DNA of 54,006 bases, from NCBI GenBank assembly GCA_003247575.1, contig QJZC01000035.1:1-54006 (forward strand), written 5' to 3'. Under the pieces are notes generated by a model that was not told the DNA's origin, searched no databases, and saw only the letters and a program-made list of their open reading frames with translations. Source of the DNA: Pseudomonadota bacterium (GTDB lineage: Bacteria; Myxococcota_A; UBA9160; SZUA-336). The translations under genes and the position numbers were made by a program. The first letter of the stretch is position 1; each line of letters begins with the position of its first letter. This document shows, piece by piece, positions 35,662-45,199 of the stretch.

Positions 35662-36822
35662 TCAGTCGCTCGCGTTGGGCCGGATCAGATACTTGAGGCC
35701 GGTCGTCTGGCGTCCGTACTCGGCGAGCGCATCCAGGCTGAGCGCCTGCGACAGGGAGACCTGGCGGGCGTAGTGGCTGGCAAAGGTCGTCTTGAGCTCG
35801 GAGGCGACGCGCATCCGCATTCGGCTCGCAATCTCGGGACCGACCCGCTGCAGAAACGGCGTGAGCAGCCAGCCTGCCACACCCCACTGGAGGCCGTAGC
35901 TACGCGTTAGCACAGTGGGCGTGCGATCGAGCGCACCGTAGATATACACTTGCTTATGTACATTCGATCCGTAGCGACTGTATTCCTTGGCTTCGCGAAG
36001 TGCAGCGGCTTCCATCGCAGTAAGAATCTGATTCGCCAAGTCGCCACCGCCGATCGCATCGAAAGCGAGCGTCGCACGGGTCGCCGCGAGCGCCTCGACG
36101 AGCTTCGGCATGAAGTCGGCGACACTCGAGTTTACCACGAACTCCGCGCCCTGCCCTTCGAGTAGATCGACCTGCTGCTGCTTGCGCACGATGTTGACGA
36201 GCGGAATGCCATCTGCCTTGCAGATTCGCACCAGCATCTGGCCGAGATTCGATGCTGCAGCGGTGTGCACGAGCGCGGAGTGACCTTCGAGCTTCATGCA
36301 CTCCGTCATCGCCAGCGACGTCAGCGGGTTGACGAAGCAGGACGCGCCCTCCGCCGGCGTCGTCCCCTCGGGCAACGGGAGCGCGGTGATCGCCTTGACG
36401 CAACGGAACTGCGTGTACATGCCGCCACCGACCACTGCGACCGTGCGTCCTAGCAGAGCTTGCGCCTCGCTCGACTCCCCTGCGGCGACCACCACGCCCG
36501 CCCCTTCGTTCCCGACGGGCATGGACTTGCCGACGCGCCCCGCCATGGCGCGCATCGTCTCCGGTGGAATGTCCGCGCTGATCCGCGGCAGCTCGGGGCT
36601 GCCCGAGCTGTGGGCGGTCGTCATGTCGGCGCTGCCGAACAGGAGAGCGAGATCGGATGGGTTGAGCGGCGCTGCCTCGACCCGGAGGAGGATCTCGTCG
36701 GACTTGGGCGACGGAACGGGGACGTCGACCAGCGAGAGCTCGAGCTTTCCCTCCGGAGTGACGGTGGAGCGAAGCTCGAGTCCGGACGTTGGAATTGCAG
36801 CTTGGGCTCGGGACGATGACAT
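35662..36822 (-). CDS. Zinc-type MDR alcohol dehydrogenase / quinone reductase family
   Basis: The 386-residue protein is a medium-chain dehydrogenase/reductase: NPSDLALLFGS near the N-terminus, MPVGNEGAGVVVAAG, then a Rossmann half with ALVHTAAASNLGQMLVRIC and DAIGGGDLANQIL. Zinc-ligand cysteines of classical alcohol dehydrogenases are missing, so a zinc-independent enoyl or quinone reductase role is more likely. The ATG at 36822 has GAGGGAGAG seven bases before it. It is transcribed towards the siderophore receptor promoter but is not part of that unit. Confidence 0.88.
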   Translation of the reverse strand: MSSSRAQAAIPTSGLELRSTVTPEGKLELSLVDVPVPSPKSDEILLRVEAAPLNPSDLALLFGSADMTTAHSSGSPELPRISADIPPETMRAMAGRVGKSMPVGNEGAGVVVAAGESSEAQALLGRTVAVVGGGMYTQFRCVKAITALPLPEGTTPAEGASCFVNPLTSLAMTECMKLEGHSALVHTAAASNLGQMLVRICKADGIPLVNIVRKQQQVDLLEGQGAEFVVNSSVADFMPKLVEALAATRATLAFDAIGGGDLANQILTAMEAAALREAKEYSRYGSNVHKQVYIYGALDRTPTVLTRSYGLQWGVAGWLLTPFLQRVGPEIASRMRMRVASELKTTFASHYARQVSLSQALSLDALAEYGRQTTGLKYLIRPNASD

Positions 36823-37009
36823 GATCGGCTCTCCCTCGATAAGACCGCCGCACCCGCGGATCCCCTCTCGCGGACACCCGTCCTTACGGACAGCCCATAC
36901 CGTACCGCATCCCCCCATGCCCCTGCGTGGTCTCGCCCCAAGCGAACTGCGAGCGAGCGCGATCGTCGAGGTCGCGAGCCGCCGCTCCGGTACACTACGA
37001 TGCCACGCC

Positions 37010-38200
37010 ATGATCGATTCGCGACGCCTCGCTCCCCCGCTCCTATTCGCCAGCGCGCTCCAAGCCCTCGGCTACGGCATGGTCCTGCTGCTGCTCCCCA
37101 TCGACGGGCTCACCTCCGGGGGCATCTTCGGAGGCTTCGCGCTGCCCGGAATGGTCTCGGTAGGCTCTGCCTCGGTCCCGATCGTCGGCGCGATCCTGAT
37201 CGAGCGCGCTGGTCACAAGCGGATGATGCTCACCGGGCTGGCGCTCGCATCGCTCGGCGGGCTCGCGATCGCAACCAGCGACACGAGCTTGCTGCGCGCA
37301 CCCGGTGCACTTGCTTACGGCGTCGGACTAGGGCTCTTCCGTCTCTCGCGCGTCACCTATCTGAGCGACGCGGTAATGCCAGACCAACGCGGACGGATCG
37401 TCTCCGCCGTAGGAGGCATGGGACGGATCGGGCTCTTCGCAGGCCCAGCCCTCGCGGGCTTCATCTCCACGGTCCAGGGACGCGACAGTGCGCTCTTCTA
37501 CGTCGCCGCGCTCTCGGCGAGTGCGGCGGTCGTGATCCTGGCCGTACCCGCCTGCGCGACCCTTCCAGCGAGCGTACCGCGAAGTCACCCCCTGGCGTTC
37601 ATCCACCGAGTCTTTCGCGAGCATCGCTCGACGTTTGGCCGCGTCGGCCTGAGCATGCTCGCGCTCGCATTCGTTCGCAGCGGTCGCATGCTGCTCATCC
37701 CCATCTGCGGAACCATTCTCGGCCTGGACGAAAGCTCCGTCGGGCTCGCGAAGAGCGCCTCGATGGGCGCGGACATGTTGCTCTTCTATCCCGCGGGCCT
37801 CGTGATGGATCGCTTCGGTCGCAAATGGACCGGAGTGCCGTGCCTGTCGGTGCTGTCCTTGGGCGTGCTCGTCGTGGGCATGGCCTCGAGCCCCGCCTGG
37901 TTTCTCTTCGGAGCCGTCATCGCCGGGATCGGTAACGGGCTCGGTGCCGGGATCAACATGACCCTCGCAGGTGACTTCTCCCCGCGAGAGGGCCGCGCAG
38001 AGTTTCTCGGCGTCTGGACCCTGATGACGGAGGTGGGCTCGGTCACCTCGCCCTTCGCGACGGGCACCATCGCCGCCGTTCTCGCCCTCGGGCCAGCCGC
38101 CGCGGTGGTCACCAGCGTAGGCCTCGCCGCCGCAGGATACATGGCGCTGGGTGTTCGCGAGCCCCTGGAACACGCGCGCGAGCGCCAGTTGAGCTCCTAA
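37010..38200 (+). CDS. MFS transporter
   Basis: This 396-residue protein has about 12 hydrophobic helices. The loop between helices 2 and 3 is ERAGHKRMMLTG and the corresponding second-half loop DRFGRKWTGVP, both the GXXX(D/E)RXGRR-type signature of the major facilitator superfamily. GIGNGLGAGINMTLAGD in helix 10-11 is typical of drug or metabolite exporters. The ATG at 37010 is chosen because the frame upstream is antisense to the MDR gene. The substrate is unknown. Confidence 0.88.
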   Translation: MIDSRRLAPPLLFASALQALGYGMVLLLLPIDGLTSGGIFGGFALPGMVSVGSASVPIVGAILIERAGHKRMMLTGLALASLGGLAIATSDTSLLRAPGALAYGVGLGLFRLSRVTYLSDAVMPDQRGRIVSAVGGMGRIGLFAGPALAGFISTVQGRDSALFYVAALSASAAVVILAVPACATLPASVPRSHPLAFIHRVFREHRSTFGRVGLSMLALAFVRSGRMLLIPICGTILGLDESSVGLAKSASMGADMLLFYPAGLVMDRFGRKWTGVPCLSVLSLGVLVVGMASSPAWFLFGAVIAGIGNGLGAGINMTLAGDFSPREGRAEFLGVWTLMTEVGSVTSPFATGTIAAVLALGPAAAVVTSVGLAAAGYMALGVREPLEHARERQLSS

Positions 38201-38387
38201 GCGCACGCACCGAGTACGGCCCTCGCTCGGCCGCCGCAGGGTTGCACAGCGAGACTGTCGTCACGTCTCGAATTGCGTATCCTCCAACCAGCTGCACCAT
38301 CGTCCTGGCCCATGCACCGGGGTCCAGGGGCCCTCGAGAGGAGTGCGTTTCTTGCAACCGATACCGACGTCGCGGACGTCGCCGCGA

Positions 38388-39350
38388 ATGCACGCATGGC
38401 ACGACGAAGCACTCCGCTCAGGACTAGCACGCCGGTCAGAACCCCAACACGGCAGGTGGCTGCGCGCTGCCCTGGGATCGACGCTCGCATTCGCGCTCCT
38501 TGGCGCCGGCTGTTTGGGCATCGGTACGTCTCGTCCACCGGGCCCGGCCGGCAGCGGCTGCATCGATCCGAAGGTCGAAGCGGGCACTCTCGCCAAGCGA
38601 ATCCGCTTCGAGCACCAGGGCCGCACGCGGACCTACTACCTACACGTTCCCAAAGGGGTCGATCCCGCACGACCGTCGAGTCTCGTCCTGAACTTCCATG
38701 GCCGCAACTCCAGCGCCCTGGAACAGCTGGCTTATACACAATTCAATGTAACCGCCGATGCGCGAAACGTCGTCGTCGCCTATCCCGAGGCCGTCGATGC
38801 GGCGTGGAACGGAGGCGACTGCTGTGAGCCTGCCGTGGGCGACGGAATCGACGACGTCGGCTTCGCGCGCGCCGTCGTGCAGGACGTCTCCAGTCAGGTA
38901 TGCGTCGACTCCAAACGCATCTATGCAGCAGGGTTCTCGAACGGCGCCGTCCTGACGCATCGCCTGGCTTGCGAAGCCCCCGACTTGTTCGCTGCCGCAG
39001 CATCCGTCGCGGGAGGCCTCCTGCTCCAGGGCTGCTCCCCGAAGAGAGCGATTCCCATGCTGTCGATCCACGGCACCGCAGATGAGGTCGTCCTCTTCAG
39101 CATCGCCCAAGGCTCCACGCGCTCGTGGCAGGCCTTCAACGGCTGCGGTCCGCGAGAACGCACCGAGGGACGCTGCGTGTTCAACGCCGAGTGTCGCGAC
39201 GAGACAGAGGTGGGGCTGTGCACGCTTCCGGACGTCGACCACTGCTGGCCGGGCCAAGCGCTCTGCCCCTTCGGCCGCTCGACCTCGCCGCTCGACTTCA
39301 GCTCCAACGTCGAGATCATGCGCTTCTTCGAGCGTCACACGCGCGATTAG
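38388..39350 (+). CDS. PHB-depolymerase-family esterase, probably lipid-anchored or secreted
   Basis: The protein (320 residues from the ATG at 38388) has a long basic N-region and a hydrophobic stretch ending LLGAGC, a lipobox-like sequence with Gly instead of Leu at -3. The catalytic core has YYLHVPKG, FHGRNSS (oxyanion), GFSNGA (nucleophile Ser184), the acid in IHGTADEVV and the His in DVDHCWPG. This fits LpqC/feruloyl-esterase-like PHB depolymerases (ESTPHB). Several cysteines suggest export and disulfides. A GTG at 38343 is an alternative start whose purine-rich site is too close. Confidence 0.86.
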   Translation: MHAWHDEALRSGLARRSEPQHGRWLRAALGSTLAFALLGAGCLGIGTSRPPGPAGSGCIDPKVEAGTLAKRIRFEHQGRTRTYYLHVPKGVDPARPSSLVLNFHGRNSSALEQLAYTQFNVTADARNVVVAYPEAVDAAWNGGDCCEPAVGDGIDDVGFARAVVQDVSSQVCVDSKRIYAAGFSNGAVLTHRLACEAPDLFAAAASVAGGLLLQGCSPKRAIPMLSIHGTADEVVLFSIAQGSTRSWQAFNGCGPRERTEGRCVFNAECRDETEVGLCTLPDVDHCWPGQALCPFGRSTSPLDFSSNVEIMRFFERHTRD

Positions 39351-39511
39351 TTCAGGCCGACAGAACCTCATGTGTGTGCACGCAGGTCGAGCCGTGCCTC
39401 ACCGGGTGTACGAGTAGACGGAGACTCCCCGAAGTCCCGTATGTCCGCCCCTGTCGCCCTCGCAGACGCTTCAGTCCACCAGAATCGACGCCGATAGTCG
39501 CGATACGACAG

Positions 39512-42500
39512 ATGCATTGGCCCGATGGATACGCATTGCTGAAGGTCTTGCGTGCGACGGCACGCGGCGAGACCCAGCTCGCCACACGCGAGTCGGACGG
39601 CTGCGATGTCGTGCTCAAGCGCTACTCGGCAGACCGCGCCGGCGAGCGCGACAGTCGTGCACGACGTGAATTCGAGGCGCTGCAGACGGTAGCGGGAGCG
39701 GGAACCCCTGGCGCCTATGCTCTCGTGCCCGGCGCGCCTCCAGTCCTCGTCATCGAGTACATCGCCGGCAGCTCGCTCGACGAGTGGCGCGACCTCCACC
39801 CGGCTCCGACGCCTCTGCAGTTCCTCGAAATCGCGATCCAGCTGACAGAAATTCTGAAACGGGTGCACGCGGCGCATCTCCTGCACCTCGACGTGACACC
39901 GTCCAACGTCGTGGTCCGCGGTACCGACCTGGTCACCTACTTGATCGACTTCGGAATGGCTCGCACGCTCGGAGCCTCGTCCTCGCCGTCCTCGCCATCC
40001 GCGCCATCCTCGGACAAGGCGATAGGACCGCTTATTGGCGCGACAGCAATGCTGCAGTACGTGTCGCCCGAGCAGACCGGACGCATGAACCGTGGTGTCG
40101 ATGCGCGGAGCGACCTGTACAGTCTGGGAGCGACATTCCATTTCCTGCTGACCGGCAAGCCTCCTTTCGACGCCACCGATCCGCTCGCACTGATCCACGC
40201 ACACATGGCGCGCACGCCAACCTCCCCGCACCTGCTCGAGCCGTCAATTCCCGAAGCACTATCGCGCGTCGTGATGAAGCTGCTCCAGAAGGAGCCTGCG
40301 GAGCGCTACCAGACCGCGAGCGCGCTGTGCACCGATCTCCGAGAGCTGCATACGCGCTGGGCGCGCGGCGACCCGCTGGACGCTGACTTCGATCTCGGCG
40401 GAGCCGAGACTCCCCACGGGCCACGTTTCCCTGCCAAGCTGTACGGACGCGACCAAGAGATCGACAGGCTGCGCACTCGCTTCGAGGAGAGCGCAGCGGG
40501 ATCGATACGAATCGCGGTGATTTCAGGGGAGCCTGGTACCGGCAAGTCGGCGATCGTCGACGAGCTACGCTCCAGCCTCGCCGCGCGTGGCGGCTACCTC
40601 GCGATCGGCAAGTTCGACCTCTACCAAGACCGCCCGTACGCGGGATGGGCCGCGGCACTTGGATCGATTGCCCAGCAGCTACTGCTCGAGCCCGATGCGA
40701 GGCTGGCGCACTGGCGCGACGTGCTTCGTGCAGCACTCGGCAACGTCGCACAAGCGCTCGTCGACGTCGTGCCAGACCTGCAATTCGTCCTAGGTGATGT
40801 CCCCACCATTCCAACGCTCGGCCCACGTGAGACGCAGGCCCGGCTGTCCCTCGCGCTCCAGCGCTTCCTGTCGGCCTTCGCGACCCCAGAGCATCCGATC
40901 GTGCTCTTCCTCGATGACCTGCAGTGGAGCGACGCGGGCAGTCGCGCACTCTTCGAGGGGCTCGTGACCACCGACGCAAGCCCCGCACTACTGCTGGTCG
41001 GTGCCTACCGCCATGAGGAAGTCGATGTCGACCATCCTCTGAGAGCCCTCTTCGCGCGCCTCGAGCGCCTCGGCGTGAATTTCGACCTCATGCAGCTCGC
41101 ACCGCTCAGTGCGGCTGCGGTGGCCTGCATGCTCGCCGACGCTCTGGGTAGATCCATCGAAGACGCTCAGCCTCTCGCTGAGCTGGTCGAGCGCAAGACC
41201 GCCAACGTGCCGCTCCTCGTACAGCGTTTCGTCGAGCATCTGCACGCGAACGGCCTGCTGCAGTACCAGAGGGGTGCGGGCTGGCGCTGGGACTCCGCTG
41301 CGGTCGCCGGCTGCGACATCACCGACGGCGCCGTAGGCCTCATGAGTGCCAAGATCGAAAGGCTGGAGCCGGAGGCGCGAGCATTGCTCGAGTTTGCGAG
41401 CTGCATCGGCAGCGAGTTCGACGCACCGCTTCTCTGTCAGCTCGGACGTCGCGAGCGCGACCGAGTCGAAGCGAGTCTCTTCGCACTGTCCCATGCCGGC
41501 CTGATCGCGCCTTCTCCGGGGGGATTCCGCTTCGTCCACGACCGCATTCGCGAAGCCGCGTACCTGCTGCTCTCCGAGGAGGAGCGCGCACGCGTGCACC
41601 ACGAGACCGCGCGCCGGCTGCTCGATGCCTGTTCGGAGGAGGAGCGCAAACAACGCGTGTTCGAAATCGTGGAGCACCAAAACCGTAGCCTCGGTTTGCT
41701 ATCCGGAGAGCTGCGCGTGTCCGCCCTGGAGCTCAACCTGCTCGCAGCCAGCCGCGCTCTCGACTCGGGAGTCGCCGCGACCGCGGAGAGCTACCTATCC
41801 GTCGCCCGCGAGCTGTTGTGCGAGGAGGACTGGAACGAGCGCGCGGCTACGTCCTTCGGAGTGCTCCTGCTGAGCTCGGAGACCGCGTTCCAGGCCGCCC
41901 GCTTCGAGTTCGCGCTCAGCTTGCTGGACCAGCTCGAGCGCCGTCGTGCACTCACTCCGCTCGAGTTCGCGCAGGTCGCGATGAAGCGCCTGCAAGTGCT
42001 CGCCCTCACACAAGAGACCGAGCCCTGCGTTCGCTATGTGCTCGACGTGCTCGCACGATTCGGCGTGCGCTGGCCAATGCATCCCTCGAATCTGCGCGCC
42101 TGGTTCGAGATCCGCTGGGTCCGGTGGCTGCTGCGGGGTCGCATTGGGCCGCATCTGTTCCGGCCCGCCGAAGAGGTCGGGCCGGAGTGGCGCGCGCTGC
42201 TGATCGTGCTCAACGGGAGCGGTGGCATCATGTCCCGCGTCGACGCGAGACTTCGTCTGCTCGGAAGCTGTCTCCTGATGCGCCGCTATCTGAGTCAAGG
42301 CTACGCCACCTCCCCGGGTTTCGTGCTCGCAGCCTTCACCACCTATGCCTATTGGTTCATCGGAGCCGCTGCCGATCCGATGCGCAGCATCCAGTGTGCC
42401 CTCGACTGGAACGAGCGCGTTCCCGACCCGGTCTCCGGACCACGCACCGAGATGATCGCGCACACACTCGTGCAGCCCTGGCTACTCCGCAGACGCGACG

Positions 42501-43351
42501 CGCTCGCACCGCTCGACCTCGTCGCAGAGCGCTCGCGCGAGGTCGGCGACCGGGAGTACGAGTACTACACGCGCTTCCTCGCCTGCACCTACCGCATGCT
42601 GGCGGGAGAGCACGTCGCGCGGGCGGAGGAAGAGCTTCGAACCCTCGCGGATTCGGTGGAGCGTTCGGGCCACTGGTTCCCCGAGCCGGACGCGGTGCAC
42701 CGAGCGTACCGCCAGCTGGTCGCCGAGGAGCTGACGGATCTCGACCTCGAACGGGAGCTCGCTGCCTCTGAGGCATGGCTCGCGACCGGCACGAGCAGCG
42801 CTGATGTCTACATGCGAACCTGCTGGATGCTCGTGCTGTGCGTACATAATCGCCACGATCTCGCCTTCGCGCAGTCCGAAGCGATCAGGGAACGGCTCTT
42901 CCGCGTAGTTCCCTACATCCACGTGGCGGACCACACGTTCTATCGCGGCCTCGCTGCGGGGACACTGGCGGTCCATGCGAGAGGGACAGATAGGCGACGC
43001 TACCGACGCGCGCTGCGAAGCACCACACGGCAACTTCGCCGCTGGTCCCGCTCGGGTCCCGATTTCCTGCACATGGTGTGGCTGCTCGAGGCGGAGGCTC
43101 TCCACATTCGCGGTCACTTCGCGCGGGCACGCGACCGTTACCAGCAGGCAGCGCAGCGCGCGAAACTCTCGGACTTCGTCCATCACGCCGCGCTCGCTCA
43201 CGAGCGGCGCGCCCGCATGCTGTACGCACAACGCCGTGAGACCGACGCGGCAACGGCCCTCGCGGAAGCGGCGGCGAGCTATGCTCAGTGGGGCGCGCTG
43301 GCAAAGGCGTCGGCGCTCGAGCAGGAACACCAGCGCCTCCTCGGCGGGTAG
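39512..43351 (+). CDS. Giant Ser/Thr kinase - AAA ATPase - TPR-like regulator
   Basis: The 1279-residue protein combines a Ser/Thr kinase domain (residues 1-290: VVLKRY lysine near 35, HLLHLDVTPSNVVV with catalytic Asp, IDFGMAR, YVSPEQTGRMNRGVDARSDLYSLG), an AAA/STAND ATPase (Walker A GEPGTGKS near 339, Walker B VLFLDDLQWSD near 463, family sequence PLLVQRFVEHLHANGLLQ) and a C-terminal region of about 500 residues with helical TPR-like repeats. The layout equals the first two thirds of large hybrid kinases that usually continue with GAF and histidine-kinase domains; here the protein stops after the repeats. The glycine loop is degenerate. It probably integrates signals to control transcription or development. 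Confidence 0.88.
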   Translation: MHWPDGYALLKVLRATARGETQLATRESDGCDVVLKRYSADRAGERDSRARREFEALQTVAGAGTPGAYALVPGAPPVLVIEYIAGSSLDEWRDLHPAPTPLQFLEIAIQLTEILKRVHAAHLLHLDVTPSNVVVRGTDLVTYLIDFGMARTLGASSSPSSPSAPSSDKAIGPLIGATAMLQYVSPEQTGRMNRGVDARSDLYSLGATFHFLLTGKPPFDATDPLALIHAHMARTPTSPHLLEPSIPEALSRVVMKLLQKEPAERYQTASALCTDLRELHTRWARGDPLDADFDLGGAETPHGPRFPAKLYGRDQEIDRLRTRFEESAAGSIRIAVISGEPGTGKSAIVDELRSSLAARGGYLAIGKFDLYQDRPYAGWAAALGSIAQQLLLEPDARLAHWRDVLRAALGNVAQALVDVVPDLQFVLGDVPTIPTLGPRETQARLSLALQRFLSAFATPEHPIVLFLDDLQWSDAGSRALFEGLVTTDASPALLLVGAYRHEEVDVDHPLRALFARLERLGVNFDLMQLAPLSAAAVACMLADALGRSIEDAQPLAELVERKTANVPLLVQRFVEHLHANGLLQYQRGAGWRWDSAAVAGCDITDGAVGLMSAKIERLEPEARALLEFASCIGSEFDAPLLCQLGRRERDRVEASLFALSHAGLIAPSPGGFRFVHDRIREAAYLLLSEEERARVHHETARRLLDACSEEERKQRVFEIVEHQNRSLGLLSGELRVSALELNLLAASRALDSGVAATAESYLSVARELLCEEDWNERAATSFGVLLLSSETAFQAARFEFALSLLDQLERRRALTPLEFAQVAMKRLQVLALTQETEPCVRYVLDVLARFGVRWPMHPSNLRAWFEIRWVRWLLRGRIGPHLFRPAEEVGPEWRALLIVLNGSGGIMSRVDARLRLLGSCLLMRRYLSQGYATSPGFVLAAFTTYAYWFIGAAADPMRSIQCALDWNERVPDPVSGPRTEMIAHTLVQPWLLRRRDALAPLDLVAERSREVGDREYEYYTRFLACTYRMLAGEHVARAEEELRTLADSVERSGHWFPEPDAVHRAYRQLVAEELTDLDLERELAASEAWLATGTSSADVYMRTCWMLVLCVHNRHDLAFAQSEAIRERLFRVVPYIHVADHTFYRGLAAGTLAVHARGTDRRRYRRALRSTTRQLRRWSRSGPDFLHMVWLLEAEALHIRGHFARARDRYQQAAQRAKLSDFVHHAALAHERRARMLYAQRRETDAATALAEAAASYAQWGALAKASALEQEHQRLLGG

Positions 43352-43384
43352 CCTGCCAGAGTCTCGTCGAGCTTCTGCGAGTGC

Positions 43385-43398
43385 TGTGCAGCTGCACA
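43385..43398. repeat. 14-bp perfect palindrome between convergent genes
   Basis: TGTGCAGCTGCACA reads the same on both strands. It lies in the 74-bp gap between the kinase stop and the binding-protein stop, with a second looser repeat (ACAGCTGC) just after it. A role as a bidirectional terminator is possible but there is no T-run. Confidence 0.5.
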
Positions 43399-43425
43399 CG
43401 ACGTACAGCTGCGGCGAAAGTCCAG

Positions 43426-44370
43426 TCATCCAGGTGGCGCGGCCCACAGCTGATCCGCGATTCGCTCGGCGGCCGTCAGCATGTCCAGGCCCGGGCTCGC
43501 CAGCACGCTGGCCTCGACCTCGATGATGCGTCCGCCACCCGTACAGGCACGCAGTTGATCCAATCCGGGATGCCGGCAGAGCTCGACCGCCATGCCGAGC
43601 TCGGTGACGATCACGTCGGGATCGAGCTCCAGAATCTGTTCGGAAGTGTAACGAGGCCATCCGGTGTAACTTCGCGCGGCCACGTCGACGAGCCGGGCTG
43701 ACGTCAGCACGTCGTGGTAGCTCGTGCCCCGCGTCCCCCCGAAAAGCACGCCCCCGCGAACCGTCAGCAGCAGTCCGCGCGCCAGGTCTCGGCCCTCCGC
43801 AGCCAGCGAGATTCGTTCCAGGCGAGCGCGGAAGCTCCGCGCCAGCTGCTCGCCTCGCTCGGGATGTCCGAGCAGCACGCTCACCGCCTCGATGTCGCCG
43901 AGCAGACTGGAAACGCCCTCGAGCTCCCCCAGATCGAACACCGTGAGCCCCGCCGCACGCAAGCGCTGGGTGCGCGCGGGCCGCAAGCTCCCGTGCAGCA
44001 ACACGAGGTCGGGCTGCAGCTGGATCAGGGCTTCTAGGTCGTCCAGCCCGGGCGCGCTGGGCTTGCCCGAGAAACGATGCGCACCCGCCCGCATACTGAC
44101 ACTGTATTGCGTATATACCAGCACGCGCTCTGGCTCGGAGAGCGCGAGCAGCAGGTCGTCCGCCACCTGGCTGCCCGAGACGATTCGCCGGAAGTCGCCG
44201 AGCGGGACGCTCTTCCCGGAGCTGTCCACCAGCGTGCCGGCGGCGGGCAAGCGCGTCCCTCGCATGCGCGCGGTGAGCCCAGTATCTTCGAAAGCGCGGC
44301 TCGCGAGCAGCGCCCCCAGAACGAGACTGGCCAGCGCGATGCCGGCATTCGCGAGCTTGAGCCTCGACAT
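43426..44370 (-). CDS. TroA/BtuF-type periplasmic iron-siderophore or cobalamin binding protein
   Basis: This 314-residue protein starts with a membrane-anchor-like helix (IALASLVLGALLASRAFE) without a lipobox cysteine. It has a two-lobe TroA-fold pattern: RRIVSGSQVADDLLLALSEPERV, DDLEALIQLQPDLVLLHG in the first lobe and SARLVDVAARSYTGWPRYTSEQILELDPDVIV in the second, as in siderophore and cobalamin binding proteins. Its start codon shares one base with the stop of the ATPase gene (TGATG), so the order permease-ATPase-binding protein is one operon. Its ligand cannot be decided from sequence; the nearby TonB receptor favours iron. Confidence 0.83.
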   Translation of the reverse strand: MSRLKLANAGIALASLVLGALLASRAFEDTGLTARMRGTRLPAAGTLVDSSGKSVPLGDFRRIVSGSQVADDLLLALSEPERVLVYTQYSVSMRAGAHRFSGKPSAPGLDDLEALIQLQPDLVLLHGSLRPARTQRLRAAGLTVFDLGELEGVSSLLGDIEAVSVLLGHPERGEQLARSFRARLERISLAAEGRDLARGLLLTVRGGVLFGGTRGTSYHDVLTSARLVDVAARSYTGWPRYTSEQILELDPDVIVTELGMAVELCRHPGLDQLRACTGGGRIIEVEASVLASPGLDMLTAAERIADQLWAAPPG

Positions 44371-45197
44371 CACGCGTCCCCCACGTGCGTGGACTGCGCC
44401 ATCCGGTGAAAGCGAACCCCGGCGCGCTCCTCGAGCTCCACGTGGTAGACATCGTTCAGTGTCGAACGCGCGAGCACATCGCTGCACGCACCCGAGACGA
44501 CCGTGCGCCCGCGGTTCAACAGCAGGGCACGATCGGCAAAGCGCAGTGCGTCATCGAGAGCGTGCAGGACCACGACGAGTGCGTAGCCTTCCGCTGCGAG
44601 CTCGCCCAGAAGCGCGAACAGATCCAACGCGTGGCCTACATCGAGAGCCGCCGTAGGCTCGTCGAGACACAAGATGCGCGCACCCGACGCCAACGTGCGT
44701 GCGAGCATGACGCGGCGCTGCTCACCAAAGGAGAGCTCGAGATAGGAGCGACGGCGGAGTTCGACCAAGTCGGTCCGCTTTAGGGCCGCATCGATGGCCT
44801 GGGACGCGCGCTCCGCATGGACGGCACGGGTCCCGCCGTCACCTGCCACACGACCGAAGAGTCGCCGACGCTGCGCGAAGCGTCCTTGCGCTACGACTTC
44901 CTCCACGGAGAGCGCGGCGCGTAGTGCGCTGTTCTGGGCTACATATCCGAGCTCCAACGCCCGCTCGCTCAGCGAGAGCTCGGCGGCATCGCGCCCTGCG
45001 ATGCGGAGCGAGCCCTCGCACGGAAGCACGCCCGCCAACGCGCGCAGTAAGGTGCTCTTACCCGCTCCGTTGGGCCCGAGAATCGCCAGAGTCTCTCCGT
45101 AGGCGCACTGCAGGTCGACCGCCTGGAGCACCACGCGCCGCGACCGCACGACCCGCAGACCGCGTGCCTCGAGGGCAATGCTCGACTCAGCAACCAT
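44370..45197 (-). CDS. FecE/BtuD-type ABC transporter ATPase
   Basis: The 275-residue protein has all ABC motifs: Walker A LGPNGAGKSTLLRAL, Q-loop GYVAQNSALR, signature LSFGEQRRVMLART, Walker B ILCLDEPTAALD and the H-loop His in VVLHALDDALRF. It closely resembles ATPases of iron-siderophore, haem and cobalamin importers. It is separated by two bases from the permease gene, consistent with one operon. Confidence 0.92.
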   Translation of the reverse strand: MVAESSIALEARGLRVVRSRRVVLQAVDLQCAYGETLAILGPNGAGKSTLLRALAGVLPCEGSLRIAGRDAAELSLSERALELGYVAQNSALRAALSVEEVVAQGRFAQRRRLFGRVAGDGGTRAVHAERASQAIDAALKRTDLVELRRRSYLELSFGEQRRVMLARTLASGARILCLDEPTAALDVGHALDLFALLGELAAEGYALVVVLHALDDALRFADRALLLNRGRTVVSGACSDVLARSTLNDVYHVELEERAGVRFHRMAQSTHVGDA

Positions 45198-45199
45198 GC

